The notes under the pieces were generated by a model. That model made no database searches, had not been told where the DNA came from, and worked only from the letters and a program-made list of their open reading frames with translations. Source: CAZMCH01 sp964564735 (GTDB taxonomy: Bacteria > Poribacteria > DTPJ01). Taken from it: a stretch of DNA of 64,000 bases. Shown in pieces: positions 1 through 7,538 of the stretch; position 1 is the first letter of the stretch, and each line of letters opens with the position of its first letter. Both the position numbers and the translations under genes were made by a program. Location of the stretch: contig CAZMCH010000001.1 of the NCBI GenBank assembly GCA_964564735.1, forward strand, positions 1 to 64,000. The letters run 5' to 3'.

Positions 1-486
1 AATTCTTTTCGTAAAAAAGATAAAGATGATGATGATATAATAATAGAAGATGATATAAAAGTCCCTACACAGCAAATTACCGAAATAAAAGACGGAAAGA
101 AGCGCATTCTAACCAAGACATCCTTTCCCGGATATGTTTTGATTAAGATTGATTTAGATGATGAACTTCGTTATGTTATAAAAAATACACCCGGAGTTAT
201 GGGATTTGTCGGTAGTGGATCAGACCCTATACCTTTGGAGGAAGAGGAAGTTGAAAGCATATTAACCGGTGGCGATAAAAGAGCGCAAGAAGAGGCAAAA
301 CATGCCTACGATTTTTCTACAGGTGATAAGGTTAAAGTTATTGACGGTCCTTTTACTGGATTTTCAGGAGTAATTGACGAACTTAATGAAGAAAAAAGCA
401 AATTAAAACTCATGATTTCTATCTTTGGAAGATCAACACCTGTGGAATTGGAATTTCATCAGGTAGAAAAATCTGGAGAATCATAA
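1..486 (+). CDS. nusG: Transcription termination/antitermination factor NusG (5' truncated by window edge)
   Basis: NusG binds the RNA polymerase clamp through its NGN domain and couples transcription to Rho or the ribosome through its KOW domain. The frame is open from base 1, so the N-terminus lies outside the window. The visible part begins with a Lys/Asp-rich stretch (KKDKDDDD, then IIIEDD), followed by VPTQQITEIKDGKKR and the hallmark FPGYVLIKI of the NGN domain, then NTPGVMGFVG. The C-terminal KOW domain starts near FSTGDKVKVIDGPFTGF and ends VELEFHQVEK. The TTG at 139 could be mistaken for a start but lies inside the conserved FPGYVL motif. It heads the usual nusG-rplK-rplA-rplJ-rplL-rpoBC order. 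The acidic stretch before the VPT strand is longer than in the E. coli protein. Confidence 0.95.
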   Translation, partial: NSFRKKDKDDDDIIIEDDIKVPTQQITEIKDGKKRILTKTSFPGYVLIKIDLDDELRYVIKNTPGVMGFVGSGSDPIPLEEEEVESILTGGDKRAQEEAKHAYDFSTGDKVKVIDGPFTGFSGVIDELNEEKSKLKLMISIFGRSTPVELEFHQVEKSGES

Positions 487-542
487 GTTCATAATAATAT
501 AAAATTATTCTGAAATAGTGTCGTTAGATAGTTAAAATAATT

Positions 543-564
543 GGAGGGTTCCGAGTTAATCGGA
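543..564 (+). promoter_or_regulatory. Distant Shine-Dalgarno plus spacer hairpin upstream of rplK
   Basis: GGAGGG at 543-548 is the only strong Shine-Dalgarno candidate before rplK, but it lies about 28 bases from the ATG at 576. Between them TCCGA (550-554) and TCGGA (560-564) form a 5-bp hairpin with a GTTAA loop, which would shorten the effective spacing. In many bacteria ribosomal protein L1 represses this operon by binding a structured site in the rplK leader, so this may be part of such a site. That role is an inference. Confidence 0.4.
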
Positions 565-575
565 CATTAGTTAAA

Positions 576-1004
576 ATGGCAAAGAAAATATTAGCATCAG
601 TAAGACTTCAGATTCCAGCAGGACAAGCCACTGCTCAATATCCTGTTGGTCCTTCACTTGGGCAGCATGGTATCAATATTGGTGAGTTTGTCAGGCAATT
701 CAATTCACAAACACAGAGCTATGAAGCTGGATTGACTGTTTCTGTTATTGTAACTGTTTATGGCGACAGGAGTTTTAACTTTGTAGTAAAATCGCCGCCA
801 GCATCAGTATTATTAAAAAGAGCAGCAAAGCTTGCAAAAGGTTCCGGAAAACCAAACGCAGAGAAGGTTGGTTCTGTAACAAGAAAGGATTTAAAAGAGA
901 TTGCAGAAATGAAAATGGCTGATCTCAATGCAAGTGACATTGAATCCGCAATGCGCATGATTGAGGGAACTGCTTATACTATGGGCATAACTATTGAGGG
1001 ATAA
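576..1004 (+). CDS. rplK: 50S ribosomal protein L11
   Basis: L11 binds the GTPase-associated centre of 23S rRNA (helices 43/44) and forms the base of the L7/L12 stalk. The 142-residue product matches the family's usual length of about 141. It shows the N-terminal domain signature (LQIPAGQATAQYPVGPSLGQ, then HGINIGEFVRQFN) and the C-terminal rRNA-binding signature (FNFVVKSPPASVLLKRAAK, then GSGKPN; end IEGTAYTMGI). The ATG at 576 gives the canonical MAKKI start. It lies 89 bases after nusG and 77 before rplA, in the same direction. There is no Shine-Dalgarno sequence at normal distance (see the leader element at 543-564). Confidence 0.98.
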   Translation: MAKKILASVRLQIPAGQATAQYPVGPSLGQHGINIGEFVRQFNSQTQSYEAGLTVSVIVTVYGDRSFNFVVKSPPASVLLKRAAKLAKGSGKPNAEKVGSVTRKDLKEIAEMKMADLNASDIESAMRMIEGTAYTMGITIEG

Positions 1005-1081
1005 TCCTTAATATTAAATCTATTTGCCCTTATAATCTTTAATAAAGATAATATAAAAAGCAAAAGAGGTCTTTTGGAAAA

Positions 1082-1804
1082 ATGAAGAAAGGCAAAAAAT
1101 ACTTAAAAGCACAAGAATTAGTTGATAGAACAAAGTTATATGGACTTGATGAAGCTGTTGATTTGGTAAGAAAGACAGCTACCGCTAAATTTGATGAAAC
1201 TGTTGAGCTTGCCACTAGATTAGGTGTTGATCTGAGACATGCAGATCAAGCAGTGCGTGGTGCAATAAGCCTACCACATGGAACAGGCAAATCTCAAATA
1301 AGGGTATTGGTTTTTGCTCAAGGTGATAAAGCGACAGAAGCACAATCTGCTGGTGCAGATTATATAGGGGCTGAGGATTTGGCAAAACGAATCACTGATG
1401 GTTGGATGGATTTCGAAGCAGTTGTCGCAACGCCAGATATGATGCGTGTTGTTGCTCCATTAGGAAGAATACTAGGTCCAAGAGGTTTGATGCCAAGTCC
1501 AAGAGCAGGAACTGTTACAAATGAAATAGCCTCTATGGTAAAAGAAATCAAGGCTGGTCGTATTGAATGGTCTCCAAGTACTCGTATGGATAGAAGCGGT
1601 TCTGTTTTGCATGTTCCTGTTGGTAAGGTATCTTTTACCAAAGAACAGTTGAGAGAAAATATTGTAGTAATGGTTGATGCAATTATGAAAGCAAGACCGC
1701 CAGCAGCTAGAGGAAAATATTTGCGTAGTGCATCTATTTCTTGCACAATGGGACCTGGGATAAAACTCGATCCACAGAATCTAGCAAGTATCCTCGAAGC
1801 ATAA
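1082..1804 (+). CDS. rplA: 50S ribosomal protein L1
   Basis: L1 forms the mobile L1 stalk of the large subunit and in many bacteria is also the translational repressor of the rplK-rplA mRNA. The 240-residue product has the usual length (about 230-235). It carries ELATRLGVDLRHADQAVRGA, LPHGTGKS, the rRNA-binding GRILGPRGLMPSPRAGTVT and FTKEQLRENI. The start ATG at 1082 follows GAGGT at 1066-1070. The next gene, rplJ, begins only 23 bases after the stop, so there is no room for a separate rplJ leader of the kind seen in E. coli. Confidence 0.98.
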   Translation: MKKGKKYLKAQELVDRTKLYGLDEAVDLVRKTATAKFDETVELATRLGVDLRHADQAVRGAISLPHGTGKSQIRVLVFAQGDKATEAQSAGADYIGAEDLAKRITDGWMDFEAVVATPDMMRVVAPLGRILGPRGLMPSPRAGTVTNEIASMVKEIKAGRIEWSPSTRMDRSGSVLHVPVGKVSFTKEQLRENIVVMVDAIMKARPPAARGKYLRSASISCTMGPGIKLDPQNLASILEA

Positions 1805-1827
1805 GTCCTTTGATAAGGAGGAATAGA

Positions 1828-2484
1828 GTGCCAACTCTTGAAAAACAAACACAAATTGAAGAGATTAGAGATAAACTTAGCTCTAATACTATCGCCATAC
1901 TTACGGAGTTTCAGGGCTTAAGTGTTGCAGAAATGACTGAGTTAAGAACAATACTTCGTAATGCCAAAATTGATTATAAAGTTTATAAAAATACTTTGGT
2001 GCGGTTGGCAGCAGAACAGCTAGGTGTTGGTGGAATTGAGGAATATCTGGTAAGAACAACCGCTGTTGCTATCAGCCAAAGTGATGATCTTGTTACACCT
2101 GCTAAGCTAATAAAAGACTTTAGCTTAAAACACCAGAATCTCAAAATGAAAGCAGGTATTCTTGGTAATAGGGTTATTACTGCGGATAATGTTAATGAAT
2201 TAATTAATCTACCGCCAAAAGAGGCGATAATCTCGATGCTTCTTGGGGGGATGCAAGCCCCTATTTCACAATTTTTGGGCGTGCTTCAGGCGCCTATGAG
2301 AGATTTCCTGACTGTTCTCAAGGCTATTGCTGATAAAAAAGGAAGTGGTGAAACCACAGCATCTCCAGTGGAACCTACTCCAGAAAAGCCTAATTCAGAG
2401 GAATCTATTCCTCAACCATTAGAGGAACAGGAAAGCGAAAATAAAGCCGAAGATAGCTCAGATCACCAAACATCAGAGAGCTAG
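1828..2484 (+). CDS. rplJ: 50S ribosomal protein L10 with acidic C-terminal extension
   Basis: L10 anchors the L7/L12 dimers to the ribosome. I chose the GTG at 1828 because a textbook AAGGAGG lies at 1815-1821 with 6-base spacing, and the product then begins with the usual L10 N-terminus (PTLEKQTQIEEIRDKL). An upstream in-frame ATG at 1741 would overlap rplA by 64 bases with unrelated sequence. Conserved parts are ILTEFQGLSVAEMTELR, DYKVYKNTLVRLA and APISQFLGVLQAPMRDFL. The product is 218 residues, against about 165-175 for the family. The extra is a C-terminal tail of about 45 residues rich in Glu, Pro and Ser, beginning around GSGETTASPVEP. Confidence 0.96.
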   Translation: MPTLEKQTQIEEIRDKLSSNTIAILTEFQGLSVAEMTELRTILRNAKIDYKVYKNTLVRLAAEQLGVGGIEEYLVRTTAVAISQSDDLVTPAKLIKDFSLKHQNLKMKAGILGNRVITADNVNELINLPPKEAIISMLLGGMQAPISQFLGVLQAPMRDFLTVLKAIADKKGSGETTASPVEPTPEKPNSEESIPQPLEEQESENKAEDSSDHQTSES

Positions 2485-2529
2485 AAATTTTTGAAAAGCT
2501 AATTGGATTTACGAGAAAGGTGGAACAAA

Positions 2530-2928
2530 ATGTCCGTTACAAGAGAACAAATTATTGAAGCCATAAGTGGTATGAATGTCTTGGAACTTATGGACCTCGT
2601 TAAAGAATTGGAAGGTAAATTTGGCGTCTCTGCCGCTGCTGCTATGCCAATGGGTTTTATGCCGGGAATGGGTCAATCTGCTCAGGTAGAGGAAGCCGCT
2701 CCTGAGGAAGAAGAAAAATCAGAATATACCGTTATGCTTGTTTCTTCTGGCGATAAGAAAATACAGGTTATTAAAGAAGTCCGCGCAATCACAGGTTTGG
2801 CTCTCAAAGAAGCTAAAGACCTTGTTGATAACGCACCATCTCCTGTCAAGGAAGGAATCAGCAAAGACGAAGCCGAAAGTATTAAGAAAAAGCTTGAAGA
2901 AGCAGGCGGAGTCGTTGAATTAAAGTAG
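2530..2928 (+). CDS. rplL: 50S ribosomal protein L7/L12
   Basis: L7/L12 is the flexible stalk protein that recruits translational GTPases. The ATG at 2530 follows an AAAGGTGG ribosome-binding site at 2515-2522 and gives a 132-residue product, close to the family's 120-130. The N-terminal dimerisation helix (LELMDLVKELEGKFGVSAAA) is followed by a Met/Gly/Pro hinge, an acidic linker (EEAAPEEEEKSEYTV), and the C-terminal domain (KKIQVIKEVRAITGLALKEAK, KDLVDNAPSPVKEG, EEAGGVVELK). A 9-bp GC-rich terminator hairpin starts 18 bases after the stop. Confidence 0.98.
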   Translation: MSVTREQIIEAISGMNVLELMDLVKELEGKFGVSAAAAMPMGFMPGMGQSAQVEEAAPEEEEKSEYTVMLVSSGDKKIQVIKEVRAITGLALKEAKDLVDNAPSPVKEGISKDEAESIKKKLEEAGGVVELK

Positions 2929-2945
2929 ATTTTTATTGTCTATTT

Positions 2946-2974
2946 TCCCCTCCCATCAAGGGAGGGGATTTTTA
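2946..2974 (+). terminator. Intrinsic terminator/attenuator between rplL and rpoB
   Basis: CCCCTCCC (2947-2954) pairs perfectly with GGGAGGGG (2960-2967) around the loop ATCAA. The flanking T2946-A2968 pair extends the stem to 9 bp, and TTTTTATG follows. It is strongly GC-rich within AT-rich DNA. An attenuator in this spacer is known in E. coli. Here it separates the ribosomal-protein genes from rpoBC, which has its own promoter downstream. Confidence 0.85.
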
Positions 2975-3114
2975 TGTTGTTTCCTTTTTTATTCTTTGTC
3001 AAATTTTTCTAACCATAAAAAATATATTGTTACAGCAATGTATTACTCACTAATTAGTGTAAACCCTTGTTTATCTCTAACGTATAATATATAGGGGTGT
3101 TGAATTTTTATCTC

Positions 3115-3143
3115 TTGACATATTAAGTTGCTTTTGTTATAAT
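3115..3143 (+). promoter_or_regulatory. Consensus sigma70-type promoter for rpoBC
   Basis: A perfect -35 TTGACA (3115-3120) is followed after exactly 17 bases by a perfect -10 TATAAT (3138-3143). The predicted transcription start is near 3150, leaving a leader of about 250 bases before rpoB. A second TATAAT at 3083-3088 has no good -35 partner. The rest of the 2929-3401 spacer is AT-rich and shows no gene. A 5-bp hairpin at 3375-3391 (CCATC/GATGG) ends inside the rpoB Shine-Dalgarno sequence. Confidence 0.85.
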
Positions 3144-3401
3144 ATAAAATTTATAATAATATTAAAATTATCCTTCTAAACTGGTCGAGGATGTCAAGAT
3201 TGCGACTTTGTAGATCATATTTTCCTACCATAATTTATCCTATTACAATCAATATTTATGTATGTTTTTGCGATCATGTAGTATGTGATACAAACAATCC
3301 CCAATTTTTTTGAAGAGAATGATGAATAGAACTTGCGTTGTAAATAATATTTACTAACATGCGTTCCTGATGTACCATCTTATACTGATGGAGGAGAGAT
3401 A

Positions 3402-6400
3402 ATGTATCAGCCTAAAAAGTTTGGGAAGCGTTACAGGAGATCCTACGCTAAGATTCCAGAAATAATGGAAATTCCAGATCTAATCGAAATACAAAAAAAA
3501 TCATACGAGGAATTTCTACAAAAGGATATTCCCCCTGAAAAAAGAGAAAATGCAGGCTTACAGGCAGCATTTTTGGAAGTCTTTCCGATTAGTAATTATA
3601 GTGGGACTCTAACATTAGAATTTGTTGACTATTCTTTGGGTGAGCCAAAATATGATGTAGTAGAGTGTCAAGAACGTGGAATGACTTTTGCTGCACCACT
3701 TAAGGTAAAAGTTAGGCTCATTATCCACGAGATTGATAAGGACACAGGCAATAAAAGTCTTGCTAGTGAACCAAAAGAACAAGATGTCTATATGGGTGAA
3801 CTACCCATTATGACGGAAAATGGAACTTTCATAATAAACGGCGCAGAACGTGTTATTGTTAGCCAATTGCATCGTTCTCCGGGTATTATATATGAAGAAG
3901 AAGAGCATGTAAGCGGAAGGAAATTGTATTCAGCCAGAATCATACCATATCACGGAGCATGGATAGAATTTGAGTATGATACAAATGATGTAATATATGT
4001 CAGGCTTGATCGCCGTAAGAAAATGCCTGCCACACTCTTGTTACGAGCTTTGGGATGGGTAAATGATGATGAGATTCTGCGCTTATTCTCAAAAGTTGAA
4101 AACGTCCATTTACCTCGTTGGAGTCATACAGAAGAAGTCATTACAAAAGGACAATTACAGGATAGCATTGGTAGATTATTGTTACGTGATGTCATTGATG
4201 AAAAGTATGGTGAAACAATTGCTAGATCAGGTGAAATACTAGATGAAAATATTGTCGCAAAAATTGATACCGCTAATGTAGAAGAAATTCATGTTACTGC
4301 TTCTGACTTTCCCTCCCATCTTGTTGGCAGAATAACAGCATCCAATGTAATTGATAAATCTACAGGTGAAGTTATAATTGGGCTTAACAAAGAACTTACA
4401 AAGCAACTTCTTGAAACAATCCGAGATGCTGGAATAGAGGAAATTGAATTACTTGATAGCAAAGATGCTAACTATGCAAAGTCATTAAGAAATACACTGG
4501 CGCGTGATACAATTAAAGATCAAGATGGTGCAATGAAAGAGATATTCAAAAGGCTTCAACCCGGTGACCCTCCAACAGTTGAAAGTGCCAGAACAATAGT
4601 CGAAAGAAAATTTTTCGACCCAAAACGATATGATCTTTCTCCAGTAGGACGATATAAAATATCAAAAAAACTTGGTATTGAAGTCCCAGAAAAACAAAGA
4701 GTTCTAAGAAGAGAAGACATTATTGAGGCGCTTAAATATCTATTGAAAGTCGAACATGGTATGGGTGCAATAGACGATATTGACCATCTCGGTAACAGAA
4801 GAGTTCGATCTGTTGGTGAGCTATTGCAAATGCAGTTCCGAAATGGCTTGGCAAGAGTAGAGAAAGCAATAAAAGAAAGAATGACTATACAAGATGTTGA
4901 GGAAATTATGCCTCATGATCTTATAAATTCGAAGCCCCTTAGTGCTGCTATTAAGGATTTCTTTGGCAGTAGTCAGTTATCACAATTTATGCAGCAAACC
5001 AATCCATTAGATGAACTTACTCATAAGCGAAGGCTCAGTGCACTCGGTCCCGGTGGATTGCATAGAGACCGTGCTACATTTGAGGTTCGTGATGTTCATC
5101 ATACACATTATGGCAGACTTTGTCCAATAGAAACGCCTGAAGGACCAAGTGTCGGTTTAATTGTTTCTTTAAGCACCTATGCAAGGGTAAATGAGTATGG
5201 ATTTTTAGAAACACCTTATAGAAAAGTTATAGATGGTATTGCCACAAAAGAAATTGATTATCTTTCGGCAGATCAAGAAGATCCCCTTGTAGTTGCTCAG
5301 GCAAACGCCCCAACTGATGAAAATAATAGGTTTGTTGGTGAAAATGTCTTGTCAAGATATGAAGATGATTTCCCAAGAGTAAAACCTAATGAAGTTAGTT
5401 ACATGGATGTTTCACCTAATCAGATAGTTAGCGTTTCGGCAGCATTAATACCTTTTTTGGAACATGATGATGCAAACAGAGCATTGATGGGTTCAAATAT
5501 GCAAAGGCAGGCAGTTCCACTTGTGCGCCCACAGGCTCCGCTTGTTGGGACGGGTATGGAACATAAGACCGCCAAAGATTCAGGAGCGGTTATTGTTGCG
5601 AAACGTGCAGGTATAATAGAAAGTGTTTCTGCTGATGAAATCATCATAAGGGCTGATATATCCTCGGACTCGCCTGATTCTTCTTTTAAAACAGGATACG
5701 ATGTATATAAATTAACAAAGTTTAAAAGATCTAATAATGGAACATGTATCAATCAAAGACCTTTGGTGAAATTAAAAGAAAGAATTGAAAAAGGTCAGGT
5801 TATTGCAGATGGAACTTCAACTGAATTAGGGGAACTTGCTCTTGGTAATAATGTTTTGACCGCATTTATGCCGTGGGAAGGCTATAATTTTGAAGATGCA
5901 ATTGTCATAAGTGAAAGACTGGTAAAAGATGATGTATTTACATCAATACATATTGAGGAATTTGAGCTAGAAGCCAGAGACACAAAACTTGGAAGAGAGG
6001 AATTTACAAGAGACATCCCAAATCTTAACGAAGATGCCCTTAAAAACCTTGATGAAGATGGAATAATAATGGAAGGCTCTATTGTAAAGCCTTTAGACAT
6101 ACTTATCGGGAGAGTTACACCAAAAGGCGAAAGCGAGCTTAGACCAGAAGAAAAACTGCTTAGAGCTATATTCGGAGAAAAAGCAGGTGATGTTAGAGAT
6201 GCGTCTTTAACTGCTCGCCCCGGTGTTGAGGGTGTTGTTGTTGGAGTTAAAGTTTTTTCTCGCAAGGAAAAAGAAAAAGATAAGGCAACCCAACTTCGTG
6301 AAGGCTCTTTGATAAAGTCTATTGAAAAGAAATATTCTGCACAGGAAAATGCTATCAATCAAAGGAAAAATGAAGAAATTAGGGAACTTTTATTAGGCGA

Positions 6401-7451
6401 AACGCTTGCAAGTAATATTTATAGTGCAGGTGAAATTATCATAAAAAAGGATAGTGTAATAACAAAAGAGATGCTCAATTCAGGTGTATCTCTTGATGAG
6501 TTTATAGTAAAAAATGACGTAATTAATACAGAAATTAAAAGAATAAAAAATCTTGCAAAGGGTCGTATTGATGAATTACGCAATGAATGTGATAATAAAA
6601 TAGATAAAATTCAAAAAGGTGATGAACTTCGCCCTGGAGTTATAAAACTGGCAAAGGTCTATATTGCAAGCAAGCGCAAGATTGATGTTGGAGATAAATT
6701 ATCAGGACGACATGGAAATAAGGGTGTTATTGCTAAAATTCTACCAGAAGAAGACATGCCTTATCTTCCAGATGGAACACCTGTTGATGTGATTCTTAAT
6801 CCATTAGGCGTTCCGTCTCGTATGAATGTTGGACAGGTTTTAGAGACGCATCTTGGATGGGCTGCAAGGGAATTAGGTATTCATGTATCAAGCCCGGTAT
6901 TTGACGGAGCCAGAGAAGACGAGATAAAAGAGGCATTAATAGAAGCTGGTCTTCCCGAAAGCGGACAAGTTACTTTATATGATGGAAGAACGGGAGAACC
7001 TTTTGATAGAAAGGTAACAGTTGGTGTTTCTTATATAATGAAACTGATACACCTTGTTGAAGACAAGATCCATGCAAGGTCAATTGGACCTTATTCTCTT
7101 GTTACTCAACAGCCTCTGGGTGGTAAGGCTCAGTTTGGTGGTCAGCGTTTTGGTGAAATGGAAGTCTGGGCTTTGGAGGCTTATGGCGCCGCTCATTTGC
7201 TTCAGGAAATGCTTACTGTAAAATCAGATGATGTTTTGGGAAGAACTAGAATCTATGAAGCAATCGTCAAAGGAGAAAATGCACCAGAACCCGGAACACC
7301 AGAATCATTTAATGTTTTAGTAAAAGAATTGCAAAGCCTATGTCTGGATGTTATATTAGAACGTTCTAACCCCAGAATTGAAAAAGGCTCGCTATTAATA
7401 GAAAAAAATGTCGATTCTAATGATGATTCAAAATTGAAAATTGCAGATTGA
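3402..7451 (+). CDS. rpoB: DNA-directed RNA polymerase subunit beta
   Basis: This is the beta subunit of the core RNA polymerase. The 1349-residue product is close to E. coli's 1342. The start ATG follows GGAGGAGAG. Motifs in order are ERVIVSQLHRSPGI near residue 150, the rifampicin pocket (FFGSSQLSQFMQQ, THKRRLSALGPGG) near 520-550, HTHYGRLCPIETPEGPSVGL, MPWEGYNFEDAIVISE, and GRHGNKGVI with PYLPDGTPVDVILNPLGVPS. The end carries QPLGGKAQFGGQRFGEMEVW and EAYGAAHLLQEMLTVKSDD. Gln531 stands where E. coli has Asp516, a position whose substitution often lowers rifampicin binding; His526 and Ser531 (E. coli numbers) are kept. It reads into rpoC across an 87-base structured spacer. Confidence 0.98.
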   Translation: MYQPKKFGKRYRRSYAKIPEIMEIPDLIEIQKKSYEEFLQKDIPPEKRENAGLQAAFLEVFPISNYSGTLTLEFVDYSLGEPKYDVVECQERGMTFAAPLKVKVRLIIHEIDKDTGNKSLASEPKEQDVYMGELPIMTENGTFIINGAERVIVSQLHRSPGIIYEEEEHVSGRKLYSARIIPYHGAWIEFEYDTNDVIYVRLDRRKKMPATLLLRALGWVNDDEILRLFSKVENVHLPRWSHTEEVITKGQLQDSIGRLLLRDVIDEKYGETIARSGEILDENIVAKIDTANVEEIHVTASDFPSHLVGRITASNVIDKSTGEVIIGLNKELTKQLLETIRDAGIEEIELLDSKDANYAKSLRNTLARDTIKDQDGAMKEIFKRLQPGDPPTVESARTIVERKFFDPKRYDLSPVGRYKISKKLGIEVPEKQRVLRREDIIEALKYLLKVEHGMGAIDDIDHLGNRRVRSVGELLQMQFRNGLARVEKAIKERMTIQDVEEIMPHDLINSKPLSAAIKDFFGSSQLSQFMQQTNPLDELTHKRRLSALGPGGLHRDRATFEVRDVHHTHYGRLCPIETPEGPSVGLIVSLSTYARVNEYGFLETPYRKVIDGIATKEIDYLSADQEDPLVVAQANAPTDENNRFVGENVLSRYEDDFPRVKPNEVSYMDVSPNQIVSVSAALIPFLEHDDANRALMGSNMQRQAVPLVRPQAPLVGTGMEHKTAKDSGAVIVAKRAGIIESVSADEIIIRADISSDSPDSSFKTGYDVYKLTKFKRSNNGTCINQRPLVKLKERIEKGQVIADGTSTELGELALGNNVLTAFMPWEGYNFEDAIVISERLVKDDVFTSIHIEEFELEARDTKLGREEFTRDIPNLNEDALKNLDEDGIIMEGSIVKPLDILIGRVTPKGESELRPEEKLLRAIFGEKAGDVRDASLTARPGVEGVVVGVKVFSRKEKEKDKATQLREGSLIKSIEKKYSAQENAINQRKNEEIRELLLGETLASNIYSAGEIIIKKDSVITKEMLNSGVSLDEFIVKNDVINTEIKRIKNLAKGRIDELRNECDNKIDKIQKGDELRPGVIKLAKVYIASKRKIDVGDKLSGRHGNKGVIAKILPEEDMPYLPDGTPVDVILNPLGVPSRMNVGQVLETHLGWAARELGIHVSSPVFDGAREDEIKEALIEAGLPESGQVTLYDGRTGEPFDRKVTVGVSYIMKLIHLVEDKIHARSIGPYSLVTQQPLGGKAQFGGQRFGEMEVWALEAYGAAHLLQEMLTVKSDDVLGRTRIYEAIVKGENAPEPGTPESFNVLVKELQSLCLDVILERSNPRIEKGSLLIEKNVDSNDDSKLKIAD

Positions 7452-7516
7452 AGATTAAATTCTTAGAATTGATATGGATATTAAGATTTATGAATCTTAT
7501 ATCCATAATCTTCAAT
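7447..7516. repeat. Compound palindrome in the rpoB-rpoC spacer
   Basis: ATTGAAGATTA (7447-7457) is the exact reverse complement of TAATCTTCAAT (7506-7516). Inside lie two further hairpins: AATTCT/AGAATT (7458-7470), and a 14-bp stem with one bulged base (7474-7488 with 7493-7506, TATG loop). The whole spacer can therefore fold as a three-way junction. The outer 11-mer and its complement recur in the hairpin after rpoC (11982-12024), so this may be a dispersed element or two related RNA-processing or terminator structures. Confidence 0.6.
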
Positions 7517-7538
7517 TATATATTAAGGAGGGAAAACA

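Noticed and set aside
1360..1854. 164-codon frame antisense to rplA
   Set aside because: It runs opposite a highly conserved ribosomal gene, has no ribosome-binding site and no recognisable motif; it is a shadow of rplA.
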